Below, one piece after another: positions 40,696-50,982 of a stretch of DNA of 64,000 bases (positions are counted from its first letter, which is position 1; every line of letters begins with the position of its first letter). The DNA lies in NCBI GenBank assembly GCA_022826865.1, contig JAJDUC010000056.1, positions 104,197 to 168,196 of the forward strand, read 5' to 3'. The DNA comes from Anaerolineae bacterium (lineage in GTDB: Bacteria > Chloroflexota > Anaerolineae > Aggregatilineales > Phototrophicaceae). The translations under genes were made by a program, and so were the position numbers. The notes under the pieces are model-generated. The model was not told the DNA's origin, made no database searches, and was given only the letters and a program-made list of their open reading frames with translations.

Positions 40696-41355
40696 TCAAT
40701 TGCTCGAAAAGGGGCCAATATCAAATTCGCCTTCCGGTGGCTTGAGGCGCAGGGCAAGCAGCATTGTCTCCAGCTGATAGATTTCGACAAGCGTAACAAG
40801 GAGCTTTGACAAGCTGTCCATCGCCAGGAGTTCTTGTTTCTGTTTGTTATCGGTCTGCAGGAGAATGGAGGCGATCTGCGCCAGGGTCCGCGGCTGATCC
40901 GGCAGCTGCGAGGGATCGAAGCTGGCGTCGGAGGATGAAGATAGGATCTCCAGATACCGGATCATGAGCGGCCGGAGCAGCCGGCTGTGACGCCAGATCA
41001 CTTCGGGGTGATCCTCTTCCGGAACAAAATAATCGACCTCGCCGAGCAAATAGGGATTGCTGCGGTCGATCGCCTTAATCCGGAAGCGGCGCCGGCCGGT
41101 GGCGACGATGTTCATCCGCTCCAACGGAAGGCGCTGCACATCGCCGATGGACGCGCTGCAGCCGACCGCATAAGGCGTCGCCGTTGGGCCAAGCGCCTCG
41201 CGGCCATGTCTAATGAGTACGATGCCAAAGGGCTCATCGCTATCTATGCAGCGATTGATCATCAATTTGTAGCGCTCTTCGAAGATATGCAGCTTGACCT
41301 GCATACCCGGAAAGAGAACGGTATTGAGCGGGAATAGGGGCAGAGACGCCATCAA
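40696..41355 (-). CDS. Stand-alone Lon N-terminal (LON substrate-binding) domain protein
   Basis: MASLPLFPLNTVLFPGMQVKLHIFEERYKLMINRCI. Confidence 0.85.
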   Translation of the reverse strand: MMASLPLFPLNTVLFPGMQVKLHIFEERYKLMINRCIDSDEPFGIVLIRHGREALGPTATPYAVGCSASIGDVQRLPLERMNIVATGRRRFRIKAIDRSNPYLLGEVDYFVPEEDHPEVIWRHSRLLRPLMIRYLEILSSSSDASFDPSQLPDQPRTLAQIASILLQTDNKQKQELLAMDSLSKLLVTLVEIYQLETMLLALRLKPPEGEFDIGPFSSN

Positions 41356-41492
41356 AAAAGCAAAACCTCAATGCAATTTCGTTCAGTTGGGCTAATTGAT
41401 TATAGCGCAACGCTCGTTGACGGCATCAAAGCGATTCGGCAAAGAAGGCTTGAACTGAAGCGATGGGGCGGGACCCGGCCGCGCGCCGCCAG

Positions 41493-43988
41493 CTAATCTT
41501 TGAGCTGCTCTTCAAACAAGACACGGCGCAGCACTTTACCAATGAAGGAGCGCGGAAGCGCCTGGCGGAATTCAATCTCCCAAGGCACGGCATATTCTTC
41601 GAGTCGACGCCGGCACAATTCCAGGAGCTCCTCTTTGGACAGGCTGCTGTTCGGGCGAGGCACAACAAATGCCTTGATCTTCTGCTGCGCCGTTTCCTGG
41701 CCGATTCCGATGACGGCGGCCTCCAGAACTTTGTTGTTCTCGTAGAGCACTTCCTCAACATCGCGCGGGTAGACGCTGAATTCGCCGGTAAAGATGGTAT
41801 CGCGCTTGCGGCTGATGATCTTGAAATAGCCCTCGTCATCCATCACGCCGACATCGCCTGTGAACAGCCAGCCCTGACGCAGGACTGATTCGTCGCTCGC
41901 CCCGGCATTCCAGTAGCCGCGCATAACCTGTGGACCCTTGACCGCCATCTCGCCGATTTGGCCGCTGGGCAAATCCTCGCGCGTGACCAGGTCTACAATC
42001 CTGGCGTCTGTATTAGGCAAGGGGACGCCAATAGAGCCGACTTTGCGGAGACCGTAGAGCGGATTCGAATGCGTCACCGGTCCCGCTTCCGTCAATCCGT
42101 AACCTTCGACCAGCCGTCCCCGCGTCAACTTTTCAAAGGCCTCCTGCACCTCCACCGGCAAGGGCGCCGCGCCGCTAATACAGGCTTTGATTGACGACAA
42201 GCTGTAGCTGCGCAGGTTCTTGGCCTGGTTGATCAAGGTAAACATTGAGGGTACGCCGGGGAAAAGGGTTGGCTTGTAGCGGCGGATCTGGTCGAGGACC
42301 TGCTGCAATTCAAAGACCGAAATAATAACGATTTTTGCGGCAATCAGTATCGGCAAGTTCATGGCCGCGGTCATGCCATAACTATGCTCAAATGGCACCA
42401 CGGCCATGACAACTTCTTTGCCATAAACAATCTCCGGCATCCAGTGGCGGGTCTGCAGGGCGTTGGCCACCAGATTGCGATGCGTCAGGCAGACGCCACG
42501 CGGTTCGCCGGTTGTGCCGCTGGTGTAGGATATGACGGCAAGATCGGAGGCGTCGACATCGGAATCGGGGGCTTGCGCGAATTCAACTTCCATAAGCTCG
42601 GACATGAAGCGGCCGATCTGCCGAGCGAGCGCCACGTCTTCATCGGTCGCGTGCTTATGGCGTCCAAATGCCGATTGTCTGGTTGTCTCGACTTGTTTGC
42701 CGACGCGAGTGAAAATCAAGATTTTTGTGCCGGCCGCCTCCCCCAGCAAGCGCGCCAATTCGCTGAAGGCGCTCAGAGTTATGAGCACTTTCGCCTCGGT
42801 CTCGCGCGCATGACTGACGATTAGCTCGGCGTTCGCATCAGGATTTGATAGCACCACAACCGCGCCCAACTTGAGGATGGCATAATAGGCGATGATGAAT
42901 TGCGGCGTATTTGGCAGGACGATCTGCACACGGTCGCCTTTGCGCAGGCCTAATTTCCGCAGGGCTCGCGCAAACTGATTGACCTTGGCTTCCAGTTCGC
43001 GATAGGTCAGGGTCTTGCCATAGAAGACGGTCGCCTGGCGCTTCGGCGCCCAATCAGCCGCGCTTTCCAAGAAGCGGAACAATGGCTGTTGCGGAATGGG
43101 AATGGTATGCGGAATGTCCTTATCGTAATGACCAAGCCAGGGGCGTCCCCGCGCCAATTGATCCAGCGCCGAAATCGACCGCCAACTGCTGCGTTTGGAC
43201 ATTTCAATGAAGCGTTCTATCGCGCGGTTGACAGCCTCGTGGCGCTCCAACTGGACCTTATGTTTTGATGCGCCAATGTCATAAATCTCGGCATGCGGTA
43301 TCAGCTTGGCGACATCATCGTAAACATAACGCGGGAAATAATTGTCGCGTTCACCGGTGATGACGAGGGATTCATTTTTGATGTCCCGCAGCTTTGACCA
43401 AGCCTGCCAGCCATGCAGATTGTTGTGGAACATGCTCCTGAGCACATGATACTCCGCGTCCCATCTTCTGCGGTAACGCCAAAAGGGCGCCGCGAAATGC
43501 ACGGGAATGCGGAACAGCGCGGAGGCGAAGCGGGGCAGGGGATATTCGCCAGCCGTCGCGACCAGGACCAATTTGGAGATGCGTTCCGAATAGGCGTTGG
43601 CAAATTCGATGCAAATGGCGCCTCCAAAAGAATGACCGACCAGGACAAACTTCTCGGGCAAGCCCAGGCTGTCGACCACATCGCGCATATCCTGGATCAA
43701 TTCCGGCATGGAATAACTGCTGCGAGGCGCGTCGCTCTGCCCGTGCCCGCGCAGGTCCGGCGCAACGACGCGATATTGGTTGGAGAAATGCGCCAACTGC
43801 CACTCCCAGGATTCGGCCACGCCGGCGAAGCCATGTTGAAAGACGATTGCCGTCTCCACATCTTGTGGAAACAAGTCGATAACGCTCAAATGGCTGCCGG
43901 GATAATCGCGAATCGGCACTTTGACCCGGTACAAGTCAAAGTCCAGCGCGGTTACGGCGCGTTTTAGCCCACGGATTTGTCTCTTCAT
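41493..43988 (-). CDS. Alpha/beta-hydrolase fused to AMP-forming acyl-CoA synthetase
   Basis: N-terminal VFQHGFAG...LVGHSFGG hydrolase; C-terminal SYTSGTTGEPRGV...EGYGLTEAGP...TGDVGVMDDEGYFKIISRKRD. Confidence 0.9.
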   Translation of the reverse strand: MKRQIRGLKRAVTALDFDLYRVKVPIRDYPGSHLSVIDLFPQDVETAIVFQHGFAGVAESWEWQLAHFSNQYRVVAPDLRGHGQSDAPRSSYSMPELIQDMRDVVDSLGLPEKFVLVGHSFGGAICIEFANAYSERISKLVLVATAGEYPLPRFASALFRIPVHFAAPFWRYRRRWDAEYHVLRSMFHNNLHGWQAWSKLRDIKNESLVITGERDNYFPRYVYDDVAKLIPHAEIYDIGASKHKVQLERHEAVNRAIERFIEMSKRSSWRSISALDQLARGRPWLGHYDKDIPHTIPIPQQPLFRFLESAADWAPKRQATVFYGKTLTYRELEAKVNQFARALRKLGLRKGDRVQIVLPNTPQFIIAYYAILKLGAVVVLSNPDANAELIVSHARETEAKVLITLSAFSELARLLGEAAGTKILIFTRVGKQVETTRQSAFGRHKHATDEDVALARQIGRFMSELMEVEFAQAPDSDVDASDLAVISYTSGTTGEPRGVCLTHRNLVANALQTRHWMPEIVYGKEVVMAVVPFEHSYGMTAAMNLPILIAAKIVIISVFELQQVLDQIRRYKPTLFPGVPSMFTLINQAKNLRSYSLSSIKACISGAAPLPVEVQEAFEKLTRGRLVEGYGLTEAGPVTHSNPLYGLRKVGSIGVPLPNTDARIVDLVTREDLPSGQIGEMAVKGPQVMRGYWNAGASDESVLRQGWLFTGDVGVMDDEGYFKIISRKRDTIFTGEFSVYPRDVEEVLYENNKVLEAAVIGIGQETAQQKIKAFVVPRPNSSLSKEELLELCRRRLEEYAVPWEIEFRQALPRSFIGKVLRRVLFEEQLKD

Positions 43989-44049
43989 CTGTCACCGCAT
44001 GAGCAGGTAAAGCGTCATTATATCGAATGCAAATCCTCATGGAAAATGC

Positions 44050-44242
44050 CAGGGCAATTGCATCAAATTTAAATTGCGCCGATAAATGACATTTTCCCCT
44101 CAAATTATGTAATCCGTAGGGGCGTTTCGCCGAAACGCCCGCAATTTACAGGCCATTTTCAACGGGCGTCTCACGAGACGCCCCTACATTTTCGCAATTT
44201 TCGTAGCGAACCGCTCATTATGATTTTGATGCGATTACCCTG
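44050..44242 (+). mobile_element. MITE-like element copy 2 (193 bp) with perfect 9 bp TSD
   Basis: TIRs CAGGGCAATTGCATCAAA/TTTGATGCGATTACCCTG; GGAAAATGC at both 44041-44049 and 44243-44251. Confidence 0.93.
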
Positions 44243-44326
44243 GGAAAATGCGAACTGTCTCGCAGCCGACCGCGAAGGGGGGTAAAATCTGATTATGATT
44301 TGCCGCTGAAGCGTGAGGAGACCGCC

Positions 44327-45184
44327 ATGGACTCGCCCCTGGTGACGACCGCCTGGCTCGAAGATCATCTGGAAGATTCCCACATCCGCATCATTGATAT
44401 GCGCGGGGGCGTGCTGCCGCCGACTGCGCCGCCGCCGCATTACTTCACCGATCGCGCGGGATACCTGGAGGCCCATATTCCCGGCGCGGTCTTTGTCGAT
44501 TGGCAGGTGGATATCGTCGAACCCGGTTCGCCATCCAACGATGTGGCCGCGCCTGGTCCTTTCGCTGAGCTCATGGGGCGTCTCGGGGTCGACGAAAGCA
44601 TGACGGTGGTCATCTACGATAACGCGGCTTCTATGCTGGCTTGCCGCTTGCGCTGGGCGCTGCGTTACTACGGCCATGAGGCGGTCCATGTCCTCGATGG
44701 CGGCTGGCAGAAGTGGGTTGCCGAGGGGCGGCCGGTGAATGCCTACATTCCGGCGATTGCGCCAAGGAGCTTCCAGCCGCGCGTGAATAACCAGATTCGA
44801 GTGACGGCCGAAGAGATCCTGGCGTCTTTGGAAACGGGGAATATGCAGGTCGTGGATGTGAGATCGCCCGCCGAGTTCGCCGGCGAAGCCTCGCGCGCGC
44901 AATACGGCGGACACATACCATCCGCGCTGAGCCTGCCGCGTTCGCGATTGGTCGCCGACGACTTGACCTTAAAACCAACCCCCGATCTCATGCAAGAATT
45001 TTCTGATGCCCGCGTAGATGTCGCAGCCAAGGATACTGTCCTCTATTGCAATTCGGGTGTCTCCGCCACTTACGGCATGCTGGCGCTGGAAGTCGCCGGC
45101 GCGGGAAACAACCTGCGCATATACGACGGATCCTGGAAAGAATGGGGCAATGATGCCTCAAAGCCCAAGGCAACCGGCGTTTGA
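44327..45184 (+). CDS. Thiosulfate/3-mercaptopyruvate sulfurtransferase (tandem rhodanese)
   Basis: Two rhodanese domains; active-site loop YCNSGVSAT; start trimmed to ATG 44327. Confidence 0.9.
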   Translation: MDSPLVTTAWLEDHLEDSHIRIIDMRGGVLPPTAPPPHYFTDRAGYLEAHIPGAVFVDWQVDIVEPGSPSNDVAAPGPFAELMGRLGVDESMTVVIYDNAASMLACRLRWALRYYGHEAVHVLDGGWQKWVAEGRPVNAYIPAIAPRSFQPRVNNQIRVTAEEILASLETGNMQVVDVRSPAEFAGEASRAQYGGHIPSALSLPRSRLVADDLTLKPTPDLMQEFSDARVDVAAKDTVLYCNSGVSATYGMLALEVAGAGNNLRIYDGSWKEWGNDASKPKATGV

Positions 45185-45287
45185 ATCCCGGCGCTAAAGG
45201 CCGGAAGGCCAGGTAAGACATCGGGCGAATGAAGTGTCACAACAAGCGGGGCCGCGGCCTCAAGTCTAAGGAAAGTAAAGGCAAACC

Positions 45288-46292
45288 GTGGAGCTAACGG
45301 CCTACACAGCAGAATCGGCATTCGACGTTTTGGGCTCCGAATGGAATGCGTTGCTGAAGCGCGCGCCCATGGACCGGATCTTTTATACCTGGGAGTGGCA
45401 AAAGACCTGGTGGCAGGCTTATCGTCCGGGCGCACCGCTGATCCTGGTCGCGAGAGAGGGCGAAGTTTTGACGGGCATTGCGCCCATGTTTCTCGCGGAG
45501 ACAGACAGCGGACGCGCGCTGCAGATCATCGGCTGCGTCGATGTCACTGACTATCTTGATTTTATTGTCGACGAAGAGCATCAGACGGCCGTATACAGCG
45601 CCTTTGCTGATTACCTCGCCGCGCAGCGCAATCATTTCGATGTCCTTGACTTTTGCAACATACCCGACGACTCGCCGACCAAATCGATCCTGCCGGGTCT
45701 GTTGGCCGAACGCGACTTTGCCGCCAGCGTGGAGCAGCAAGAGGTCTGTCCGGTCATCAAGCTGCCGGACAGTTGGGCCGGGTACCTGAGCTCGCTCGAC
45801 AAGAAACAGCGACATGAAGTCCGCCGAAAGATGCGGCGCGTTCAAGGCAGCGAAAGAGCGATCGACTGGTACATCGTCAACGGGCAGCGGGCCTTGGAAG
45901 AAGAAGTTGCGCACTTCGTCCGTTTGATGGCGGCCAGCGATCCGGAGAAAGAGCGCTTCCTGCGCGACGACAGCAACATGCTCTTCTTCCGGACGATCGT
46001 GCCGCTTTTGCAGGAGCGGGGCTGGCTGCAGATGAACTTTCTTACGGTCGATGAAGCGCGCGCCGCCGCATACATCAACTTCGTCTACGGCGACCGTGTG
46101 ATGGTGTACAACTCCGGGCTCGATCATCAAGATTATGGCGACTTGAGCCCGGGCATCGTGCTGCTGGCTTACAATATCCGTTACGCGATTGAGCAAGGCT
46201 ACCAGTTTTACGATTTCCTGCGCGGCGACGAAGCTTACAAATACCGCATGGGCGGCAGTAATACAGCAGTCATGAACATCCGCGCAGTTTGA
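45288..46292 (+). CDS. GNAT/FemAB-like acyltransferase (CelD/BcsL type)
   Basis: 'WNALLKRAPMDRIFYTWEWQKTWWQAYRPGAPLILVAREGEVLTGIAP', C-terminal 'YDFLRGDEAYKYRMG'. Confidence 0.85.
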   Translation: MELTAYTAESAFDVLGSEWNALLKRAPMDRIFYTWEWQKTWWQAYRPGAPLILVAREGEVLTGIAPMFLAETDSGRALQIIGCVDVTDYLDFIVDEEHQTAVYSAFADYLAAQRNHFDVLDFCNIPDDSPTKSILPGLLAERDFAASVEQQEVCPVIKLPDSWAGYLSSLDKKQRHEVRRKMRRVQGSERAIDWYIVNGQRALEEEVAHFVRLMAASDPEKERFLRDDSNMLFFRTIVPLLQERGWLQMNFLTVDEARAAAYINFVYGDRVMVYNSGLDHQDYGDLSPGIVLLAYNIRYAIEQGYQFYDFLRGDEAYKYRMGGSNTAVMNIRAV

Positions 46293-46320
46293 GCCGGCGC
46301 GCCTCGTCTGTGGAGCAATT

Positions 46321-47577
46321 GTGCCCATCCAAGAAATCGCCTTGATCAGCGCGCATTCCAGCCCGCTCGCGCCGATGGGCGGCGCGAAGACCGGCGGCAT
46401 GAATGTATATATCCGCGAGTTATCGCGCGAGTTGGGTTCGCTGGGCTATTCCGTCGATATCTTCACGCGGCGGGCCGACGCCGAAGCGCCGGAAGTGGAT
46501 CGGTCAATTGGCGACGATGTCCGCTTGATCAACCTGAGCGCGGGCCCGCCACATCCGCTCGTCCCCGAAGAGCAATACCAGCATCTTGAAGCATTCACGG
46601 CTGCGCTGATGGCATTCGCGACCGGGCGCGGCTTAAGTTACGACATCGTCTACAGCCACTATTGGCTGAGCGGTTGGGTCGCCGCCAAGCTCAAGCAAGC
46701 CTGGGGCATCCGCTTCGTTCACATGTTTCATACGCTCGGGCACATGAAAAAACGCATCGCGGACAAAGCCCCGTATCCGCCCGATCAGCGCATATCGACC
46801 GAGATGGAGATCGTGCGCTGGGCCGACCGGATCATTGCGGCCACACCGGCGGAACAAGCGCAATTGCGCTGGCTGTATCGGGCCGCGCGCAGGCAGATCA
46901 CAGTCGTCCCTCCCGGTGTCAACACTGAACAGTTTCATAACAGCGTTTCGCCTTCGGCGGCCCGCCAGGACCTCGGCGTCAGCCCCGACAGCCACATCCT
47001 TCTTTTCGTGGGGCGCATTGAACCGCTGAAGGCGGTCGACACGATCCTGGAGGCGCTCAATGTGCTGCGGGACCGAGCGCCGGATCTGCTCGGCCGCCTG
47101 CAATTCATCATTGTGGGCGGCGATTCGACCGAGGGCGCTGATCCGGAATTGAATCGTTTGCGCAGGCTCAGCAAGAACCTGAGCATCGATCATTTGGTTC
47201 GCTTTGTTGGCGCCAAGGAACAGGCGGAATTGCCGCGCTATTATGCCGCCGCCACCGCCGTCATCATGCCCTCCGATTACGAGTCATTTGGAATGGTGGC
47301 GCTGGAAGCGATGTCATCGGGCACACCCGTCATCGCCTCGCAAGTCGGTGGCCTGCAGTTCCTGGTGCGAGATCGGGAAACCGGCTTTCATATTCCGGCG
47401 CGCGCCCCCATTTCACTGGCGGAGTGCATTATCGAGTTGGTCGCCGACCCGACCAAGACTGCTTCAATGGGGGACAGCGCCACGCGCATCGCCCAAGCCT
47501 ACGCCTGGTCGAAGATCGCAGAACGCCTCTTAACTGTCTTCAATGAAGTCGCCAGCTCGAAAGAGAAGAAAGCCTAG
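46321..47577 (+). CDS. GT4-family glycosyltransferase
   Basis: GTG start; GGMNVYIRELSRELG..GYSVDIFTR; PSDYESFGMVALEAMSSGTPVIAS. Confidence 0.9.
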   Translation: MPIQEIALISAHSSPLAPMGGAKTGGMNVYIRELSRELGSLGYSVDIFTRRADAEAPEVDRSIGDDVRLINLSAGPPHPLVPEEQYQHLEAFTAALMAFATGRGLSYDIVYSHYWLSGWVAAKLKQAWGIRFVHMFHTLGHMKKRIADKAPYPPDQRISTEMEIVRWADRIIAATPAEQAQLRWLYRAARRQITVVPPGVNTEQFHNSVSPSAARQDLGVSPDSHILLFVGRIEPLKAVDTILEALNVLRDRAPDLLGRLQFIIVGGDSTEGADPELNRLRRLSKNLSIDHLVRFVGAKEQAELPRYYAAATAVIMPSDYESFGMVALEAMSSGTPVIASQVGGLQFLVRDRETGFHIPARAPISLAECIIELVADPTKTASMGDSATRIAQAYAWSKIAERLLTVFNEVASSKEKKA

Positions 47578-47882
47578 CCGCCGTAAGAATTGGGAACGTC
47601 GTTGACTTGGGCGGAAATGTATGGGCTTTCCAGCATGTAATCCAGCGCCTCATCTTCCGAAATCAGGGTCTGGCCCTTGTGATACAGCGTGTCGTTGAAA
47701 GCGTCGTAGCGATAACGGCGATTCACCCAACCATGCAGATTGTGCTGAAACAAAACATGAAACTGTATCGCCTCGTCTTCGGCGATGATGTCTTCCTCCA
47801 GAATCCAAACCGGCGCATACTGCGCCAGGTGCGGGCGCACCTTAACATCACGCCGTTCAATCAATTGATCTACAGTGGTCAT
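47574..47882 (-). CDS. Small conserved-looking protein of unknown function
   Basis: Starts MTTVDQLIERRDVKVRPHLAQYAPVWILEEDI; track ORF upstream extension looks non-coding. Confidence 0.6.
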   Translation of the reverse strand: MTTVDQLIERRDVKVRPHLAQYAPVWILEEDIIAEDEAIQFHVLFQHNLHGWVNRRYRYDAFNDTLYHKGQTLISEDEALDYMLESPYISAQVNDVPNSYGG

Positions 47883-48072
47883 CGTCCGTCTCGTAATCCA
47901 TTTCAACAGTTGCCGACGCCGCCATTGTAGCGCCGCAAACGTCCTTAGGCAACCGACGACCGCAGGGCAATGATGCTGAAGGCGCGGGCCAGCCGCTGAG
48001 CGTCCACTTCCAAAAGACGAAAGTTCATTTACACTATGCTGCCAAAAGCCAGCGATATAGCGGAGCAATGCG

Positions 48073-49335
48073 ATGGCGACACCTGAAATCAAGAAAGTCG
48101 TTTTGGCGTACAGTGGCGGGCTGGATACATCGGTGATCGTGCCCTGGCTGAAGCACAACTACGGCTGCGAAGTGGTCTGCTTTTGCGCCGATCTGGGGCA
48201 GGAGGAGGAGCTAGACGGTTTGGAAGCCAAGGCGCTGGGCTCCGGCGCTTCCAAATTGTACATCCGCGACCTGCGCGCGGAGTTCCTGACGGATTTCGTC
48301 TTCCCCACCTTGCGCGCCGGGGCGGTATATGAAAGGGAGTATCTGCTCGGCACATCATTTGCCCGGCCTTTGATCGCTAAGCACATGGTTGAAATCGCTG
48401 AGTTGGAGCAGGCCGATGCGGTCGCCCATGGTTGCACCGGCAAGGGAAACGACCAGGTCCGTTTTGAAGTATCGACGATGGCGCTGAACCCGAAACTGCG
48501 CACGATTGCGCCCTGGCGCGAGTGGGATATCCGCAGCCGTGAGGATGCGCTGGCTTATGCCGAGGAATTCCGCGTCCCGGTATCGCATACGGAAAAGGAC
48601 ATTTACAGTCGCGATCGCAATATCTTCCACCTGTCACATGAAGGCGGCCTGCTGGAGAACCCATGGAACGAACCAGAAAGCTTGATGTATCAACTGACCG
48701 CGGACCCGGAAAACGCGCCGGACGAGCCTGAATACATCGAGCTTGGTTTTGAGCGCGGCGACCCGGTCAGCCTGAATGGCCAGGACATGGGCGCGGTGGA
48801 ATTGTTTGAAGTCCTGAACCAATTGGGCGGTCGGCATGCCATCGGACGCACGGATATCGTTGAGAACCGCCTTGTGGGGATGAAGAGCCGCGGCGTGTAT
48901 GAAACGCCGGCCGGCACGCTTGTGCATCGCGGCCATCAACTGTTGGAGAGCATTTGCCTGGACAAGCATACAATGCAGTACAAGGACACGGTGGCTACGA
49001 AATATGCCGAGCTCGTCTACAACGGGATGTGGTACAGCAAGCTGCGCGAAGCCCTGGACGGCTTTGTGGCGGTCACACAGGCGGCAGTCACCGGCACGGT
49101 ACGGCTAAAGCTCTACAAAGGCAATGTGATCGTAGCCGGACGCAAAAGCCCATACAGCCTTTATCGTGAAGATTATGCCTCCTTCGGCGAAGAAGATGTC
49201 TATAACCAGCAGGATGCCCAAGGCTTCATTCAACTGTTTGGCTTGCCGATCAAAGTCGAGGCGATGCTGGAGGTTGAAGGCGGCGCCCGGACTGATTATC
49301 GGCGTCCCGATTACAGCCGTTTCAAACGCGACTAA
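48073..49335 (+). CDS. argG: Argininosuccinate synthase
   Basis: [18 protein letters not shown]...[13 protein letters not shown]. Confidence 0.97.
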   Translation: MATPEIKKVVLAYSGGLDTSVIVPWLKHNYGCEVVCFCADLGQEEELDGLEAKALGSGASKLYIRDLRAEFLTDFVFPTLRAGAVYEREYLLGTSFARPLIAKHMVEIAELEQADAVAHGCTGKGNDQVRFEVSTMALNPKLRTIAPWREWDIRSREDALAYAEEFRVPVSHTEKDIYSRDRNIFHLSHEGGLLENPWNEPESLMYQLTADPENAPDEPEYIELGFERGDPVSLNGQDMGAVELFEVLNQLGGRHAIGRTDIVENRLVGMKSRGVYETPAGTLVHRGHQLLESICLDKHTMQYKDTVATKYAELVYNGMWYSKLREALDGFVAVTQAAVTGTVRLKLYKGNVIVAGRKSPYSLYREDYASFGEEDVYNQQDAQGFIQLFGLPIKVEAMLEVEGGARTDYRRPDYSRFKRD

Positions 49336-49358
49336 ACCATGACAAGCGAGACCTGGCA

Positions 49359-50729
49359 ATGAGCCTCTGGGGCGGGCGCTTCCGTGAACCGAGCGACGAC
49401 GACCTGCGGAAGCTAAACGACAGTATTCAATTCGACCGCGCGCTTTACGCCGAAGATATCGAGGGCAGCGCCATCTACGCGCGCGCCCTGGCCGCGGCCG
49501 ATGTCATCACAACGGGCGAGGCCGAAGCGATCGTGTCCGGCTTGCAGAAGGTCAAGCGCGAATTTGACGATGGCAGCTTCAAGCTGATGGCTGGCGATGA
49601 AGATATCCATACCGCCGTCGAACGGCGCTTGATCGAGATCATCGGCGAAGCGGGAGGCAAGCTGCATACCGGCCGCAGCCGCAATGACCAGGTGGCGACC
49701 GACTTCCGCCTGTGGTCCATGCGCGCGGCTGACCGGCTCGCCATTGCGCTGCGACAATTGCAGGCGGCGCTGCTGGATGTCGCCGAGGAACATGTCGAGA
49801 CGCTTATGCCCGGTTATACGCATCTCCAGCCGGCGCAGCCAATCAGTGCCGGCCATTGGTTGATGAGCTTCTTCTGGATGCTCGAGCGCGACATGGACCG
49901 GCTTCGCGCTGCGCGCGCGCGTATGGCGGAGTGCCCCTTGGGCGCGGGCGCCTTGGCCGGCAATCCACTAAAAATCGATCGCGAGCGCCTGGCCGCCGAC
50001 CTTGGCTTCGATCGGCCGAGCGAGAACAGCCTGGACGCGGTAAGCGATCGTGATTTTGTGGCTGATCTGCTTTATGTGACGTCGCTCTGCGCCATTCACC
50101 TCAGTCGGTTGGCGGAGGATATACTAATCTACTCCAACCCGGCTTTCGCTTTTATCACGCTGGACGACCGTTACAGCACCGGCTCCAGCTTGATGCCGCA
50201 AAAGCGCAATGCCGACCCGATGGAACTCACGCGCGGCAAGACGGGCCGGCTTATCGGCAATCTGACGGGATTCCTGACAACACTAAAGGGCCTCCCGAGC
50301 GGATACAACAAAGATCTGCAAGAAGATAAAGAAGCCCTGTTCGATTCTTTGGAGACGATGCATCGCTTGCTGCCGGTTATCACGGCGACAGCGCGCAGCC
50401 TGCAGCTTAACCCGGAGGCTATGTCCGCAGCTCTCAGCGAAGATTTGCTTGCGACTGATCTGGCGGATTATCTAGTGCGGAAGGGCCTGCCCTTCAGACA
50501 AGCGCATCATGCGGTAGGTGAAATCGTTCGCATCGCGTCGGAGGCTGAAATTGCGCTGTCGCGCCTGCCGCTGAGCAAATTGCGCCAAGTGAGCCCGGTC
50601 TTTGACGAGGATGTCCGCGAAGTCTTTGACTTCTCTCTGTCGGTCGCGCGGCGCCGCGCGCTAGGCGGGACGGCGCCAGCGGCTTTGCGGCTTCAAATCG
50701 AGCGCGCGCGGGAAAAACTCCAAGCCTAA
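49359..50729 (+). CDS. argH: Argininosuccinate lyase
   Basis: LWGGRF...DEDIHTAVERRL, TGRSRNDQVATDFRLW, GSSLMPQKRNAD. Confidence 0.97.
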   Translation: MSLWGGRFREPSDDDLRKLNDSIQFDRALYAEDIEGSAIYARALAAADVITTGEAEAIVSGLQKVKREFDDGSFKLMAGDEDIHTAVERRLIEIIGEAGGKLHTGRSRNDQVATDFRLWSMRAADRLAIALRQLQAALLDVAEEHVETLMPGYTHLQPAQPISAGHWLMSFFWMLERDMDRLRAARARMAECPLGAGALAGNPLKIDRERLAADLGFDRPSENSLDAVSDRDFVADLLYVTSLCAIHLSRLAEDILIYSNPAFAFITLDDRYSTGSSLMPQKRNADPMELTRGKTGRLIGNLTGFLTTLKGLPSGYNKDLQEDKEALFDSLETMHRLLPVITATARSLQLNPEAMSAALSEDLLATDLADYLVRKGLPFRQAHHAVGEIVRIASEAEIALSRLPLSKLRQVSPVFDEDVREVFDFSLSVARRRALGGTAPAALRLQIERAREKLQA

Positions 50730-50805
50730 TTGTGCAATATGTATAGGGAATCGCCTGCATTCTGTATGAAACTTGACACTGTTCTTGCCGAATTTTGCAA
50801 ATTCC

Positions 50806-50834
50806 TTGACAGAGACCGTCAGGTTAGGTAGGCT
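50806..50834 (+). promoter_or_regulatory. Promoter of the ilv/leu leader
   Basis: TTGACA-17 nt-TAGGCT. Confidence 0.75.
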
Positions 50835-50866
50835 ATCCTATCATGATACGCCAAATGAGGCGACGT

Positions 50867-50944
50867 ATGCGCTTTAAGCGGCCCTCAGTTTCAATCCTTA
50901 TTATCGTCCTTGTCATTGTCCTCGTGATTAGCGGTGGACTTTAA
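50867..50944 (+). CDS. Branched-chain amino acid operon leader peptide MRFKRPSVSILIIVLVIVLVISGGL
   Basis: Twelve consecutive Ile/Leu/Val codons; SD GAGG at 50857-50860; in-frame upstream ATG at 50843. Confidence 0.88.
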   Translation: MRFKRPSVSILIIVLVIVLVISGGL

Positions 50945-50982
50945 GGGCTTGGGCGGGTGACGCAAACGGCAAAGCAAAGAGC

